Shown: piece after piece, positions 1-7,463 of the stretch
Position numbering within the stretch: position 1 is the stretch's first letter
Layout of the letters: the number at the start of each line of letters is the position of its first letter
Assembly (NCBI GenBank): GCA_037382065.1
Contig: JARRQF010000065.1
Coordinates: 1 to 23,975 of the forward strand
Length of the DNA: 23,975 bases
DNA from: Thiodiazotropha sp037382065
GTDB taxonomy: Bacteria > Pseudomonadota > Gammaproteobacteria > Chromatiales > Chromatiaceae
Direction of reading: 5' to 3'
Notes under the pieces: generated by a model
Told to the model about the DNA's origin: nothing
What the model saw: the letters and a program-made list of their open reading frames with translations, nothing else
The model's database searches: none
Translations under genes and position numbers: made by a program

Positions 1-115
1 TGTCCAACTGATCTTTTTAGGTTGAAAAGGGCGAGCCATTCCCTGCGCATTGCGCCTTGTCTCCTGGCCTGAGCAGGCTTCTATCATCGTCAATTTGTAT
101 GAAGCACCACACTAG
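1..115 (-). repeat. Interspersed repeat, CTAGTGTGG-ended element (left copy)
   Basis: Read on the minus strand, this stretch starts with CTAGTGTGGTGCTTCATAC at position 115 and shares its first 35 bases (81-115) exactly with 23860-23894. After a diverged middle, both copies also share a GGGAATGGCT...CCCTTT block. The far end (5-23) carries a copy of the 19-nt box AACCTA-N7-CAGTTG, suggesting both motifs belong to one mobile unit cut by the window edge. Small palindromes (GCGCATTGCGC near 46-56, CCTGAGCAGG near 67-76) suggest hairpins. No coding potential was recognised. It could be an IS end, a MITE or a REP-like element. Confidence 0.7.
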
Positions 116-129
116 GGTATCTGCAATTC

Positions 130-486
130 TTAATTGAGAGGTATGGGCCTGGTAGATGCACCGTCAGGAAGATAGGGGTGGTAGTGCTTTATCTTGCGTC
201 CCTGATTACACTGTACGACAACACCGATAATTTTATACTCCCCATCTTGTAACTCAATATCGGGATAAGCATCATTCAGGGCGACCAGTCGCTTACCAGC
301 CTCTCCCTGGGAGATAAATTGGCGGAACCAGCGTTCTCCCTGGGCTTCCGCTACCACATATGCGCCACTGGCGCAAACGCTGGATGGTTCGATGACGATG
401 ACGCATTTTTGCGGAAATTCAGGTGCCATGCTGTCATCCAGTACCTGTAGGGGATAGAGTTCGTTATAACTGCAATCGTTACTCAT
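130..486 (-). CDS. S24/LexA-fold peptidase-like protein, domain only
   Basis: A 118-residue protein matching the C-terminal serine-protease fold of LexA, UmuD and phage repressors. The nucleophile motif is seen as DDSMAPEF with Ser19, followed by the hydrophobic VIVIEPS and AYVVAE strands and a C-terminal IIGVVVQ strand. There is no helix-turn-helix, so it is not a complete repressor. The partner lysine (K-R-L in LexA) is replaced by F54 in the segment RWFRQF, so self-cleavage by the usual Ser-Lys dyad looks unlikely. Similar short S24 proteins with FRQ in this place occur in related bacteria to my recollection, which would make it a family trait and not a recent mutation. The gene is divergent from the ABC exporter, with a dyad between them. 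Function unknown. Confidence 0.75.
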   Translation of the reverse strand: MSNDCSYNELYPLQVLDDSMAPEFPQKCVIVIEPSSVCASGAYVVAEAQGERWFRQFISQGEAGKRLVALNDAYPDIELQDGEYKIIGVVVQCNQGRKIKHYHPYLPDGASTRPIPLN

Positions 487-518
487 AATTCTTCACTGGT
501 TTGGTTAGTCAGTGGGAT

Positions 519-537
519 TTTAACCTATTTGGTTAAA
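519..537. promoter_or_regulatory. 19-bp perfect dyad, operator candidate
   Basis: TTTAACC-TATTT-GGTTAAA forms a perfect 7-bp inverted repeat in the 164-bp divergent region, about 33 bases upstream of the S24-like start. A further TTGGTTA half-site lies at 501-507. Its AT-rich symmetric form and its place fit a repressor operator, but no cognate regulator is identified. Confidence 0.3.
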
Positions 538-650
538 TATGCATCCCCAGTTTAGGACACGATACAAGGCATCCAAGAACTAACCTGATAGAGAAATCAT
601 CCTCAACGCGCATATCAGGATGAATTCCGTTAGTATTCCTGATTTTTTAG

Positions 651-2492
651 ATGGCACAAACCCTCATGGCTCACCATATTGCATCCCAAGGCCCTGTACA
701 CCGTGATCGGCGAGATTTCCATAATCTACGTAGTATGTTGCCTTTCCTGTGGGAGTATCGGGGCCGGGCCCTGTTTGCCTTAAGCTGTTTGGTATTAGCC
801 AAGCTGGCCAATGTGGGAATACCCCTTATTTTAAAGGAGATTGTCGACAGGCTGGATCAGAACGATCAGACGCTGCTTATCTTGCCGCTTTTTCTATTGC
901 TAGGGTATGGTGTGCTGCGCCTTAGCAGCTCGTTATTCAATGAGTTGCGCGATGCTATTTTTGCTCGAGTGCGTTATCGGGCCATGCGAAATCTCTCCAA
1001 TCGAGTCTTGACCCATTTGCATGAACTCTCTCTGAGATTTCATTTGGAGCGCCAGACCGGAGCGATCAGTCGGGATCTGGAACGGGGCACGCGTTCGGTT
1101 AGCAGCATACTTAACTACATGGTTTTTAGCATCCTGCCAATGCTGGTGGAGTTCTCCCTGGTGGCTGCGGTCTTGCTTACGCAGTACGACATGGTCTTTA
1201 CCCTGGTGACCTTTGGAACGGTATTGGTCTATGTGGGATTCACACTTGCAATTACCGAGTGGCGCATGGAGTACCGCCATATTATGAATCGTCTCGATTC
1301 ACAGGCAAACAGCCAGGCTTTTGATAGTTTGATTAACTATGAGACTGTGAAATATTTTGGCAATGAGCCCCTTGAGCTAAAACGCTTTGATGAGACGCTC
1401 TCTAATTGGGAGGATAATGCGGTTAAAAGCCAGACCTCCATGTCGCTGCTTAACTTCGGTCAGGGGGGTATCATCGCAGTTGGTGTGACCTTTATTATGA
1501 TTTTTGCGGCTGACGGCGTGGTCGATGGCACTATGTCGATTGGCGATCTGGTGCTGGTTAATGCCTTTATGCTGCAACTCTTTATTCCGCTTAATTTTCT
1601 GGGCATCGTCTATCGTCAGATAAAGTATTCGTTGGCCGATATGGATCTTATTTTTAAACTTCTGGAGCGCGAACCAGAGATAACTGACGCTGAACAGGCG
1701 ACTGAGTTAGTGATACGTGGTGGTGAAGTGCGCTTCGAACGGGTTGATTTCTCTTATCAACCAGAAAGAGAGATTCTACGCCAGGTTGATTTCACCCTGA
1801 GAGCTGGAGAGAAGTTGGCAGTAGTGGGGCACAGTGGTGCGGGTAAATCGACGCTCTCACGGTTACTGTTCCGTTTCTATGATGTCTCTGGGGGAGCCAT
1901 TCTGATCGATGGTCAGGATATTCGGCAAATCACACGTCAAAGCCTACGTTCAGCGATTGGTATCGTGCCTCAGGATACGGTGCTGTTTAATAATACGATT
2001 CTCTACAATCTGGCCTATGGCCGCCCTGGTGCCTCACAGCAGGAGATCGAAGAGGCGGCGCGGATTGCTCATATTGCCGATTTCATCGAGCAACTTCCAG
2101 ATGGCTATCAAACAGTAGTAGGCGAGCGAGGCTTAAAACTGTCGGGCGGTGAAAAACAACGTGTCGCCATTGCTCGGGCGATGCTCAAACGGCCGCAGAT
2201 CCTGGTTTTCGACGAAGCCACCTCTTCTCTCGACACAAAGACTGAGCAGGCGATTCAAGTAACCTTGCAGGAGGTTGCGAAAAATCACACCACGCTAGTG
2301 ATTGCTCACCGGCTCTCTACGGTTGTGGATGCCGACCGCATTTTGGTTATGGATCAAGGACAAATTGTGGAGCAGGGCACCCACCAGGAACTATTACAAC
2401 AGCAGGGATGTTACCAGCAGATGTGGCGCCTACAGCGGAAAGAGCAGGCAGAGTTGCAGCAGGGCTCATCGACCATGGAGTTAGGGGAATGA
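651..2492 (+). CDS. ATM1/ABCB7-type ABC exporter (fused permease-ATPase)
   Basis: A 613-residue half-transporter with an N-terminal six-helix exporter domain (about residues 35-330) and a C-terminal ATPase. Walker A is GHSGAGKST (393-401), the signature LSGGEKQR starts at 497, Walker B is ILVFDEAT with D521 and E522, and the H-loop is IAHRLST. NYETVKYF, NFGQGG and LNFLGIVYRQ in the membrane part are typical of the ATM1/HMT subfamily, whose members export glutathione-linked sulfur or metal compounds needed for Fe-S or metal homeostasis. The substrate here is inferred from family only. The start has no clear ribosome-binding site; ATG at 666 is an alternative. It lies 31 bases before cca, likely one operon. 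Confidence 0.9.
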   Translation: MAQTLMAHHIASQGPVHRDRRDFHNLRSMLPFLWEYRGRALFALSCLVLAKLANVGIPLILKEIVDRLDQNDQTLLILPLFLLLGYGVLRLSSSLFNELRDAIFARVRYRAMRNLSNRVLTHLHELSLRFHLERQTGAISRDLERGTRSVSSILNYMVFSILPMLVEFSLVAAVLLTQYDMVFTLVTFGTVLVYVGFTLAITEWRMEYRHIMNRLDSQANSQAFDSLINYETVKYFGNEPLELKRFDETLSNWEDNAVKSQTSMSLLNFGQGGIIAVGVTFIMIFAADGVVDGTMSIGDLVLVNAFMLQLFIPLNFLGIVYRQIKYSLADMDLIFKLLEREPEITDAEQATELVIRGGEVRFERVDFSYQPEREILRQVDFTLRAGEKLAVVGHSGAGKSTLSRLLFRFYDVSGGAILIDGQDIRQITRQSLRSAIGIVPQDTVLFNNTILYNLAYGRPGASQQEIEEAARIAHIADFIEQLPDGYQTVVGERGLKLSGGEKQRVAIARAMLKRPQILVFDEATSSLDTKTEQAIQVTLQEVAKNHTTLVIAHRLSTVVDADRILVMDQGQIVEQGTHQELLQQQGCYQQMWRLQRKEQAELQQGSSTMELGE

Positions 2493-2523
2493 ACCACCCC
2501 ATCAAAGATAGGGAGTTGCCCTG

Positions 2524-3666
2524 GTGAAAATCTATCTGGTGGGAGGTGCGGTGCGGGATCGTTTGCTCGATCTTGCCTATGTCGAATCGGATTGGGTTGT
2601 GGTAGGGGGGTCGCCAGAAGAGATGCTAGATAGTGGGTTTCGCCGGGCTGATCAAGAGTTTCCAGTATTTCTCCATCCTGAAACAGGGGAGGAGTATGCC
2701 TTGGCACGCAGAGAGGTTAAAACGGCGGCTGGGTATAAGGGCTTTCAGCTCGAATATGGTCCCGATATCACCCTAGAGGAGGATCTACTGCGACGTGATC
2801 TCACGATTAATGCCCTGGCCATGGATGAGACAGGTGAGTTAGTCGATGTTTGTAATGGGCGCCGAGATCTTGAAGAGGGGGTATTGCGCCACATTACTCC
2901 AGCCTTCAGCGAGGACCCGGTGCGACTGTTACGAATAGCACGTTTCGCTGCGAAATTGGGCCAATGGGGTTTTCGGGTGGCTCATTCAACTCATGCGCTA
3001 ATGAAAAAAATGACCATCCCATCCGAGCTGCAGAGTCTCTCTGCAGAGCGTGTCTGGCGTGAGATGAGCAAGGCCCTGGCAGAACCTCAACCGTGGCGTT
3101 TTTTTGAAGTGCTGCATCGTTGTGGCGCGCTGTCAGGGTTATTGCCGGAGGTGGCGGCAGAGATGGGGATGGATAGCAAAGGACATGGAGAATCCACTTC
3201 ACTGGCATTTATTGAGCGCCTTAAACGGGCAACTGAGCAGAGCAATGAGGTGAGTATTCGTTGTGCTGTGGCATTTTTTCATGTTGCAGCGAAACAGCGT
3301 GACCCTTCTGCCTGGATGAGGAGAGTGCGAATCGATAAGCAAGCCGTCCAGTTAATAGGAGACCTATTGCAGTTCATGCGCTCCAAGGATGGCGTGGATC
3401 GGGTAGAAACAGTGTTAACTCAGGTGCTGTTCCTGAAACCCCGGCAGGAACTGGCTCGATATCAACGCTTTCTGACGGCACTTAGGCTACTCTGGCCTGA
3501 TGAATTTGAGATGCTGAAGACCCCCTTTGAACAGGCCAGGATGGTTGTCTCTGAACCACTGCCCCAGGAAGTCACTGACTCAGGCCTATCAGGGCACGCC
3601 CTGGGTAACGCTATTCGAGTCTGGCGGGTAAGTCGTTTGCAACAGTTATTGAAAGAGATCGACTGA
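2524..3666 (+). CDS. cca: CCA-adding tRNA nucleotidyltransferase, altered
   Basis: A 380-residue class II nucleotidyltransferase that builds or repairs the CCA end of tRNAs. It starts at GTG with a GGGAG ribosome-binding site at 2511-2515. MKIYLVGGAVRD and DWVVVGGSPEEML match E. coli Cca closely, followed by RRDLTINALAMD and SEDPVRLLRIARFAAK. Two departures are visible. The first metal-binding Asp of the DxD pair (D21 in E. coli) is Glu21 here (ESDW), with D23 kept. The C-terminal HD phosphohydrolase domain has lost its signature: E. coli CHDLGKG aligns with AFFHVAAK, and the protein is about 30 residues shorter than the E. coli form (412). Nucleotidyl transfer may persist, but metal-dependent phosphatase activity is unlikely. 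The family assignment is firm; activity is inference. Confidence 0.93.
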   Translation: MKIYLVGGAVRDRLLDLAYVESDWVVVGGSPEEMLDSGFRRADQEFPVFLHPETGEEYALARREVKTAAGYKGFQLEYGPDITLEEDLLRRDLTINALAMDETGELVDVCNGRRDLEEGVLRHITPAFSEDPVRLLRIARFAAKLGQWGFRVAHSTHALMKKMTIPSELQSLSAERVWREMSKALAEPQPWRFFEVLHRCGALSGLLPEVAAEMGMDSKGHGESTSLAFIERLKRATEQSNEVSIRCAVAFFHVAAKQRDPSAWMRRVRIDKQAVQLIGDLLQFMRSKDGVDRVETVLTQVLFLKPRQELARYQRFLTALRLLWPDEFEMLKTPFEQARMVVSEPLPQEVTDSGLSGHALGNAIRVWRVSRLQQLLKEID

Positions 3667-3706
3667 TTGGGTGCGATGATTACTTCACACATGATAGAGT
3701 CAGGAT

Positions 3707-5383
3707 ATGTTATCTAAACAGAAACCAATATCCACCGACACGCTTACCAAGCCTGGAGAGGAGCCTTTTCTAATACATCGTTGGCTGATTTGGCTTGAGA
3801 GTTTGATTGACCCCAGGCACTGGCCAAGTCTGAGGATACTGTTTGCTGGCAATCTTTTGCTGCCAATCCTGTTTCTAGGTATAAGCTTGCTGGTCAATCT
3901 AGTCGCCACCCTATTTCTGATTGGTGAGCCACAAGGGCGCTCACCCCTGCAAGTGGTCTTGCTGCTGGGGGTGGTGTTGGCGCTGTTTTCTCTGCTGCTG
4001 GTGTTGATACGTCTGCGCAGCCAGTTATTGCGCCCTCTTTCATCCCTGGAGCAGACCGTCAATCAGGTTTGTCAGGGTGAGCCAGTTGCCAATAAGAGAG
4101 TCTCAGAGCAGAGTGGTGTGCTTAGTGGTATGGCACGAGACATCGATAGCCTGAGTGAAGAATTGACCGATATCTATGATGATATGGAGGTTAGAGTGGC
4201 TCGCCAGACTTGGCGACTGGCACAAAAGACCACCTCGCTTCAGGTGCTTTACGATGTGGCTGCTGGAATTAACCAGTCTGAAAATCTGGATGAGTTATTG
4301 CTCGAATACATGGGCGTATTCAAACGCATGGTGAATGCTCGTTCGGCAACCGTGCATCTGGTGTTGCCGGACGATAAAGTTCGTCAGGTTGGCTGTATTG
4401 ATCAGCAAGGCAGGCTCTACAATGAGCAGGATCTGCTGCCGATCAAACTCTGTCAGTGCGGTATTGCTCTCTCACCAGGGGATATCCTCTGTGCACATGA
4501 TGCGGCACTCTGCTCCAAAAGAAACGGCTGGCAAATGTTTCATGCGGATGAAGTGGAGCGGGTCTCTGTGCCAATGTGGTTTCATGGAGACGTACTGGGT
4601 TTTTACCATCTCTATGTGGATAAGCCGGGTATCTACGATGGTAGGGAGGATGTGTTGGATATCCTCAATACCATTGGCAGTCATCTGGGCATGGCCGTTG
4701 CCAAACAACGCTCCGATTCGGAAGCACGCCGACTGTCGATTGTTGAAGAGCGTACCTCCCTGGCCCATGAGCTGCATGACTCGTTGGCCCAGACTCTCGC
4801 CAGTTTACGCTTTCAGGTACGCATGCTGGAGGAGACTCTGCAAAAAGAGCCAGTATCAAGGCAGGCCCAGCAGGAGGCCAAGCGTATTCATAATGGAGTA
4901 GATGAGGCTCATGACGAGCTGCGTGAGCTAATCAATAGTTTTCGTGCACCATTGGACCAGCGAGGGTTGGTGCCCGCACTGGGTAAACTGGTGGAGCGTT
5001 TTAAGCAGGAGACGGGTATATCCGCATTTTTTCAGCCCGATTGCCTTAAAACCGATCTAGATACCACACAGGAGATGCAGGCTTTGCGTATTGTCCAGGA
5101 ATCTCTGGCGAATATACGCAAACATGCCAAAGCCCACACTATTAGAGTCTTGTTACGCTGTCGGAATTCAGGGCATTATCTTATTCTTGTGGAAGATGAT
5201 GGTGTCGGCTTTGAGGGAGTAGGACCAAAAGGTAATCCGGGAGAGCACATTGGACTTTCGATTATGGAAGAGCGGGCTAGACGTGTCGGTGGCGAATTAT
5301 CGATTGAGAGCGAGCTTGGCGAAGGTACCCGTGTTGAGCTGGTGATTCGCAGTGATAAAAGCGAAGCGAGTCTACAGAGGTAA
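3707..5383 (+). CDS. NarX-like sensor histidine kinase
   Basis: A 558-residue membrane kinase. Two transmembrane helices (about 45-72 and 83-101) are separated by only about ten residues (GEPQGRSPLQ), so the periplasmic nitrate-sensing domain of NarX (over 100 residues) is absent. A HAMP-like segment, a coiled linker and a GAF-like domain (about 180-340) follow. The GAF part holds a cysteine cluster, C249, C251, C262 and C269, reminiscent of the cysteines in the NarX central module. The kinase core is HisKA_3 type: EERTSLAHELHDSLAQ with the phosphoacceptor H357, then the ATPase boxes DDGVGFEG and GLSIMEERARRVGG. It is followed one base later by its response regulator. It probably senses a cytoplasmic redox or chemical signal through the GAF domain; the ligand is unknown. 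Confidence 0.88.
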   Translation: MLSKQKPISTDTLTKPGEEPFLIHRWLIWLESLIDPRHWPSLRILFAGNLLLPILFLGISLLVNLVATLFLIGEPQGRSPLQVVLLLGVVLALFSLLLVLIRLRSQLLRPLSSLEQTVNQVCQGEPVANKRVSEQSGVLSGMARDIDSLSEELTDIYDDMEVRVARQTWRLAQKTTSLQVLYDVAAGINQSENLDELLLEYMGVFKRMVNARSATVHLVLPDDKVRQVGCIDQQGRLYNEQDLLPIKLCQCGIALSPGDILCAHDAALCSKRNGWQMFHADEVERVSVPMWFHGDVLGFYHLYVDKPGIYDGREDVLDILNTIGSHLGMAVAKQRSDSEARRLSIVEERTSLAHELHDSLAQTLASLRFQVRMLEETLQKEPVSRQAQQEAKRIHNGVDEAHDELRELINSFRAPLDQRGLVPALGKLVERFKQETGISAFFQPDCLKTDLDTTQEMQALRIVQESLANIRKHAKAHTIRVLLRCRNSGHYLILVEDDGVGFEGVGPKGNPGEHIGLSIMEERARRVGGELSIESELGEGTRVELVIRSDKSEASLQR

Positions 5384-5384
5384 T

Positions 5385-6035
5385 ATGAAGATGAGGGTAC
5401 TGCTAATAGATGACCATGCGCTGTTTCGCATCGGCCTACAAGAGCTTTTGGAGCGCAGAGGAATCGATGTGATTGCGATTGGTGATTGTCTGAAAGGTAT
5501 TGAAACTGTGGCCCATGAACGGCCGGATGTGGTTTTACTTGATATGCGTATGCCCGACATGACTGGCTCAGAAGTGCTCAGTGTTTTGCGCAAACACTAC
5601 CCAGAGATGCCGATTAGCATGTTGACTACCAGCCGCGAAGAGGCCGATGTCATCAATGCTTTGCAAAACGGTGCACAAGGTTATCTGCTCAAAGATATGG
5701 AGCCAGATGAGTTAATCGATGCATTGCAACAGATCACCAGGGGCCAGACAGTGGTCGCCAAGGAGTTGACCAGTATCCTGGCCAAAGCGGTGAAAGGAGA
5801 GCCACCAAGTAGTGATACACCAGCATCTTCACTGGATGATCTTACTCCCCGTGAGCGTGAGATACTTTGCCATTTGGCAGATGGCCAAAGTAATAAGGTT
5901 ATTGCACGCAACCTGGGTATTTCGGATGGGACTGTGAAGTTACATGTAAAAGCGATTCTGCGCAAACTCGAGGTTCACTCCCGAGTTGAAGCGGCCGTGA
6001 TCGCTGTAGAACAAAACCTCTGTTCAAGAAGTTAG
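5385..6035 (+). CDS. NarL/FixJ-family response regulator
   Basis: About 216 residues from ATG 5385. This start has CAGAGG just upstream and begins one base after the kinase stop; ATG 5391 is equally plausible, while an upstream ATG at 5352 would overlap the kinase gene. The receiver domain shows the acidic pair in LLIDDH (D9, D10), the phosphoacceptor D53 in VVLLDMRMPDM, and the switch Thr in SMLTTSREE. The C-terminal LuxR-type helix-turn-helix is LTPREREILCHLADG, then NKVIARNLGISDGTVKLH. It is the clear partner of the NarX-like kinase. Target genes are not known; the rhodanese 18 bases downstream is in the same probable operon. Nitrate control is not supported here, as no nitrate reductase gene is present. 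Confidence 0.92.
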   Translation: MKMRVLLIDDHALFRIGLQELLERRGIDVIAIGDCLKGIETVAHERPDVVLLDMRMPDMTGSEVLSVLRKHYPEMPISMLTTSREEADVINALQNGAQGYLLKDMEPDELIDALQQITRGQTVVAKELTSILAKAVKGEPPSSDTPASSLDDLTPREREILCHLADGQSNKVIARNLGISDGTVKLHVKAILRKLEVHSRVEAAVIAVEQNLCSRS

Positions 6036-6053
6036 AATAGGACATTGTAGTAG

Positions 6054-6521
6054 ATGAAAAATTTTTTAAATTTGATAAGTGATTGCCTGGAAGATGTAAA
6101 AGAGATCATGCCTTGGGATTTGGAGGAGCGTCTAGAGGCAAATCCTGATCTGCTTGTGGTGGATGTTCGCGAACCTTATGAGTATGACGCGATGCATATT
6201 GATGGCTCGATCCACGCCCCACGCGGCATTCTGGAGTCGGCCTGTGAATGGGATTACGAAGAGACCATCCCTGAACTAGTGAAAGCACGCCAACGAGAGG
6301 TTGTTGTGGTTTGTCGCTCTGGTTATCGAAGTGTGTTGGCAGCCTCCTCTCTGCTGCTACTCGGTTTTGAGAATGTGGTTTCACTCAAAACAGGGTTACG
6401 TGGTTGGAATGATTTCGAACAGCCGCTGCTGGATAAGCAGGGAGAGCTGGTGGATATCGATCTGGCTGACGAATACTTTACACCCAAACTACGAGAAGAT
6501 CAGCTCAGTCCCAAAGAGTAA
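6054..6521 (+). CDS. Rhodanese-domain sulfurtransferase
   Basis: A 155-residue single-domain rhodanese. DVREPYEYDAMHIDGSIHAP and the active loop VVCRSGYRS with C87 are clear, followed by LGFENVVSLKTGLRGW. Such proteins carry a persulfide on the loop cysteine and pass sulfane sulfur to acceptors such as TusA or cyanide. There is no signal peptide, so it is cytoplasmic. An acidic tail of about 35 residues lies after the domain. It follows the NarL-like regulator by 18 bases with an AGGA box, so it is probably the last gene of the kinase-regulator operon. That links the two-component system to sulfur metabolism by context only. Confidence 0.9.
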   Translation: MKNFLNLISDCLEDVKEIMPWDLEERLEANPDLLVVDVREPYEYDAMHIDGSIHAPRGILESACEWDYEETIPELVKARQREVVVVCRSGYRSVLAASSLLLLGFENVVSLKTGLRGWNDFEQPLLDKQGELVDIDLADEYFTPKLREDQLSPKE

Positions 6522-6700
6522 ACTTCTCCCAGATTTTTGGTGGAGCAGGACCCAGGGCAATTGCACTACGTTGATCTTATGGGACTCGTCGAGAAACCCA
6601 CTCAATCTCAGAAAGTGGCATGACACATTTCATGATAGTGATGTAAGCTGCGCTTACGCTATTTTATATTCCCCTCACCCTGGCCCTCTCCCGCCAGGGA

Positions 6701-6865
6701 GGGTGTCGCAAAAGTCGTAGGGGGGGTCTGTCCCACCATTAAGGGATGAAACGTAGGATGTGGTGAGGTACGAACCGCATCATGGATGTTCGTGAGCCAC
6801 CCCACTATTGATGCGGTTCGCACCGCTCACCGCATCCTACACAATTACGAATTTTATCGCGTATT
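6701..6865 (+). repeat. 165-bp direct repeat, copy A
   Basis: Runs from GGGTGTCGCAAAAGTCGTAG to TTTATCGCGTATT and matches 7270-7436 with few differences. It contains a long hairpin: GTAGGATGTGGTGAGG...CCGCATCA (6753-6782) pairs with 6809-6840. The hairpin core GTAGGATG(C/T)GGTGAG resembles short interspersed palindromes frequent in proteobacterial genomes. Confidence 0.9.
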
Positions 6866-6962
6866 AAAACTCAAGTTTCGGAGTTCAATATTCGTATGCA
6901 ATCACGCATAACTTATTGAATGAAAAGCATATCGACCTCAGACATTAAGATAACCTGCCCTA

Positions 6963-6997
6963 TCGGTAGGGTGGATAAGCGCCAGCGCATCCACCGA
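6963..6997. repeat. REP-like hairpin repeat
   Basis: TCGGTAGGGTGGATAAGCGC followed by CAGCGCATCCACCGA forms an imperfect stem (TCGGT, GGAT and GCGC against GCGCATCCACCGA). This motif is of a type I recognise as common between genes in many proteobacteria. No function is established here. Confidence 0.65.
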
Positions 6998-7082
6998 TTT
7001 CACCTTGAGTTAAAAAAGGGTTACCTATTGGTTTAAAAATACCAGGGAATATTTCACTCAAATATTGGAACATGATCGAAAA

Positions 7083-7126
7083 TCATGATGCGGTTTGTGC
7101 CTCACCACACCCTACGACTTTTGCGA
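7083..7126 (-). repeat. Partial inverted copy C of the island repeat
   Basis: On the minus strand it reads TCGCAAAAGTCGTAGGG, then TGTGGTGAGGCAC...CCGCATCATG. Compared with copy A it lacks about 35 bases lying between two GTAGG motifs (6718 and 6753), and it lacks the second hairpin arm. It fits a deletion between short direct repeats. Confidence 0.7.
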
Positions 7127-7141
7127 ATATTTGTGGCATGC

Positions 7142-7280
7142 TTTTACAACACCCTACAAGGGGAGAGGGGATGCGGGGTTCGAACCCTGGCGTGAACAAG
7201 CCCTTGGGTGCCATACCGTAAGCTGATGTTTACGATGCGCTCGAAAAGTAGACTCCCTCTCCCCTTGGCGGGTGTCGCAA
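7142..7280. repeat. Inverted repeat pair, CCCTCTCCCCTT...GGGTGTCGCAAAAG
   Basis: 7142-7169 (TTTACAACACCCTACAAGGG and onward) is roughly the reverse complement of 7251-7280 (CCCTCTCCCCTTGGCGGGTG and onward). A third related segment lies at 6671-6715, just before copy A. The pair brackets about 80 bases of unique sequence and could be ends of a small MITE or a long hairpin. Confidence 0.5.
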
Positions 7281-7436
7281 AAGTCATAGGGTGGGGTTCT
7301 GTCCCACCATTAAGGGATGAAATGTAGGATGTGGTGAGGTACGAACCGCATCATGGATGCTTGTGAGCCATCGCACTATTGATGCGGTTCGCACCGCTCA
7401 CCGCATCCTACACAATTACGAATTTTATCGCGTATT
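7270..7436 (+). repeat. 167-bp direct repeat, copy B
   Basis: A near-identical copy of 6701-6865, including the long hairpin (arms 7324-7353 and 7380-7411). It ends at CGCGTATT, 8 bases before the 19-nt box at 7445-7463, which abuts the cysG stop codon. It may therefore lie in the 3' region of the cysG transcript. Confidence 0.9.
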
Positions 7437-7444
7437 CAAGCGGT

Positions 7445-7463
7445 CAACTGATTTTTTTAGGTT
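7445..7463 (-). repeat. 19-nt box (AACCTA-N7-CAGTTG), copy at cysG 3' end
   Basis: On the minus strand it reads AACCTAAAAAAATCAGTTG, the same outer hexamers as the copies at 12711 and 15489, with an A-rich spacer. It overlaps the cysG stop codon (7462-7464). The A-tract variant is shared only with the copy at 5-23. Confidence 0.55.

Larger units (their letters stand above)
6522..7461. other. 940-bp gene-free island of hairpin repeats
   Basis: Between the rhodanese and the 3' end of cysG I find no credible gene. The region contains two 165-167-bp direct repeats, a shorter inverted partial copy, a REP-like hairpin, and inverted CCCTCTCCCC...GGGTGTCGCAAAAG segments; these are listed separately. 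A small palindrome GTAAGCTGCGCTTAC lies at 6645-6659. The gene-free sequence between repeats (about 6866-6962 and 6998-7082) is AT-rich and shows nothing recognisable. It looks like a site where non-coding repeats have accumulated, between a plus-strand operon and the convergent cysG. Confidence 0.7.

Noticed and set aside
597..623. TCATCCT...AGGATGA hairpin upstream of the ABC exporter
   Set aside because: Only seven pairs with a 13-base loop, and the T-run is 15 bases further on; too weak to call as terminator or riboswitch.
3707..6035. Assigning narX and narL as nitrate regulators
   Set aside because: The periplasmic nitrate-binding domain is missing and no nitrate or nitrite reductase genes are present.
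6301..6720. Overlapping plus-strand frame within and after the rhodanese gene
   Set aside because: It is out of frame with a clear rhodanese and runs into the repeat island; no motif is seen.
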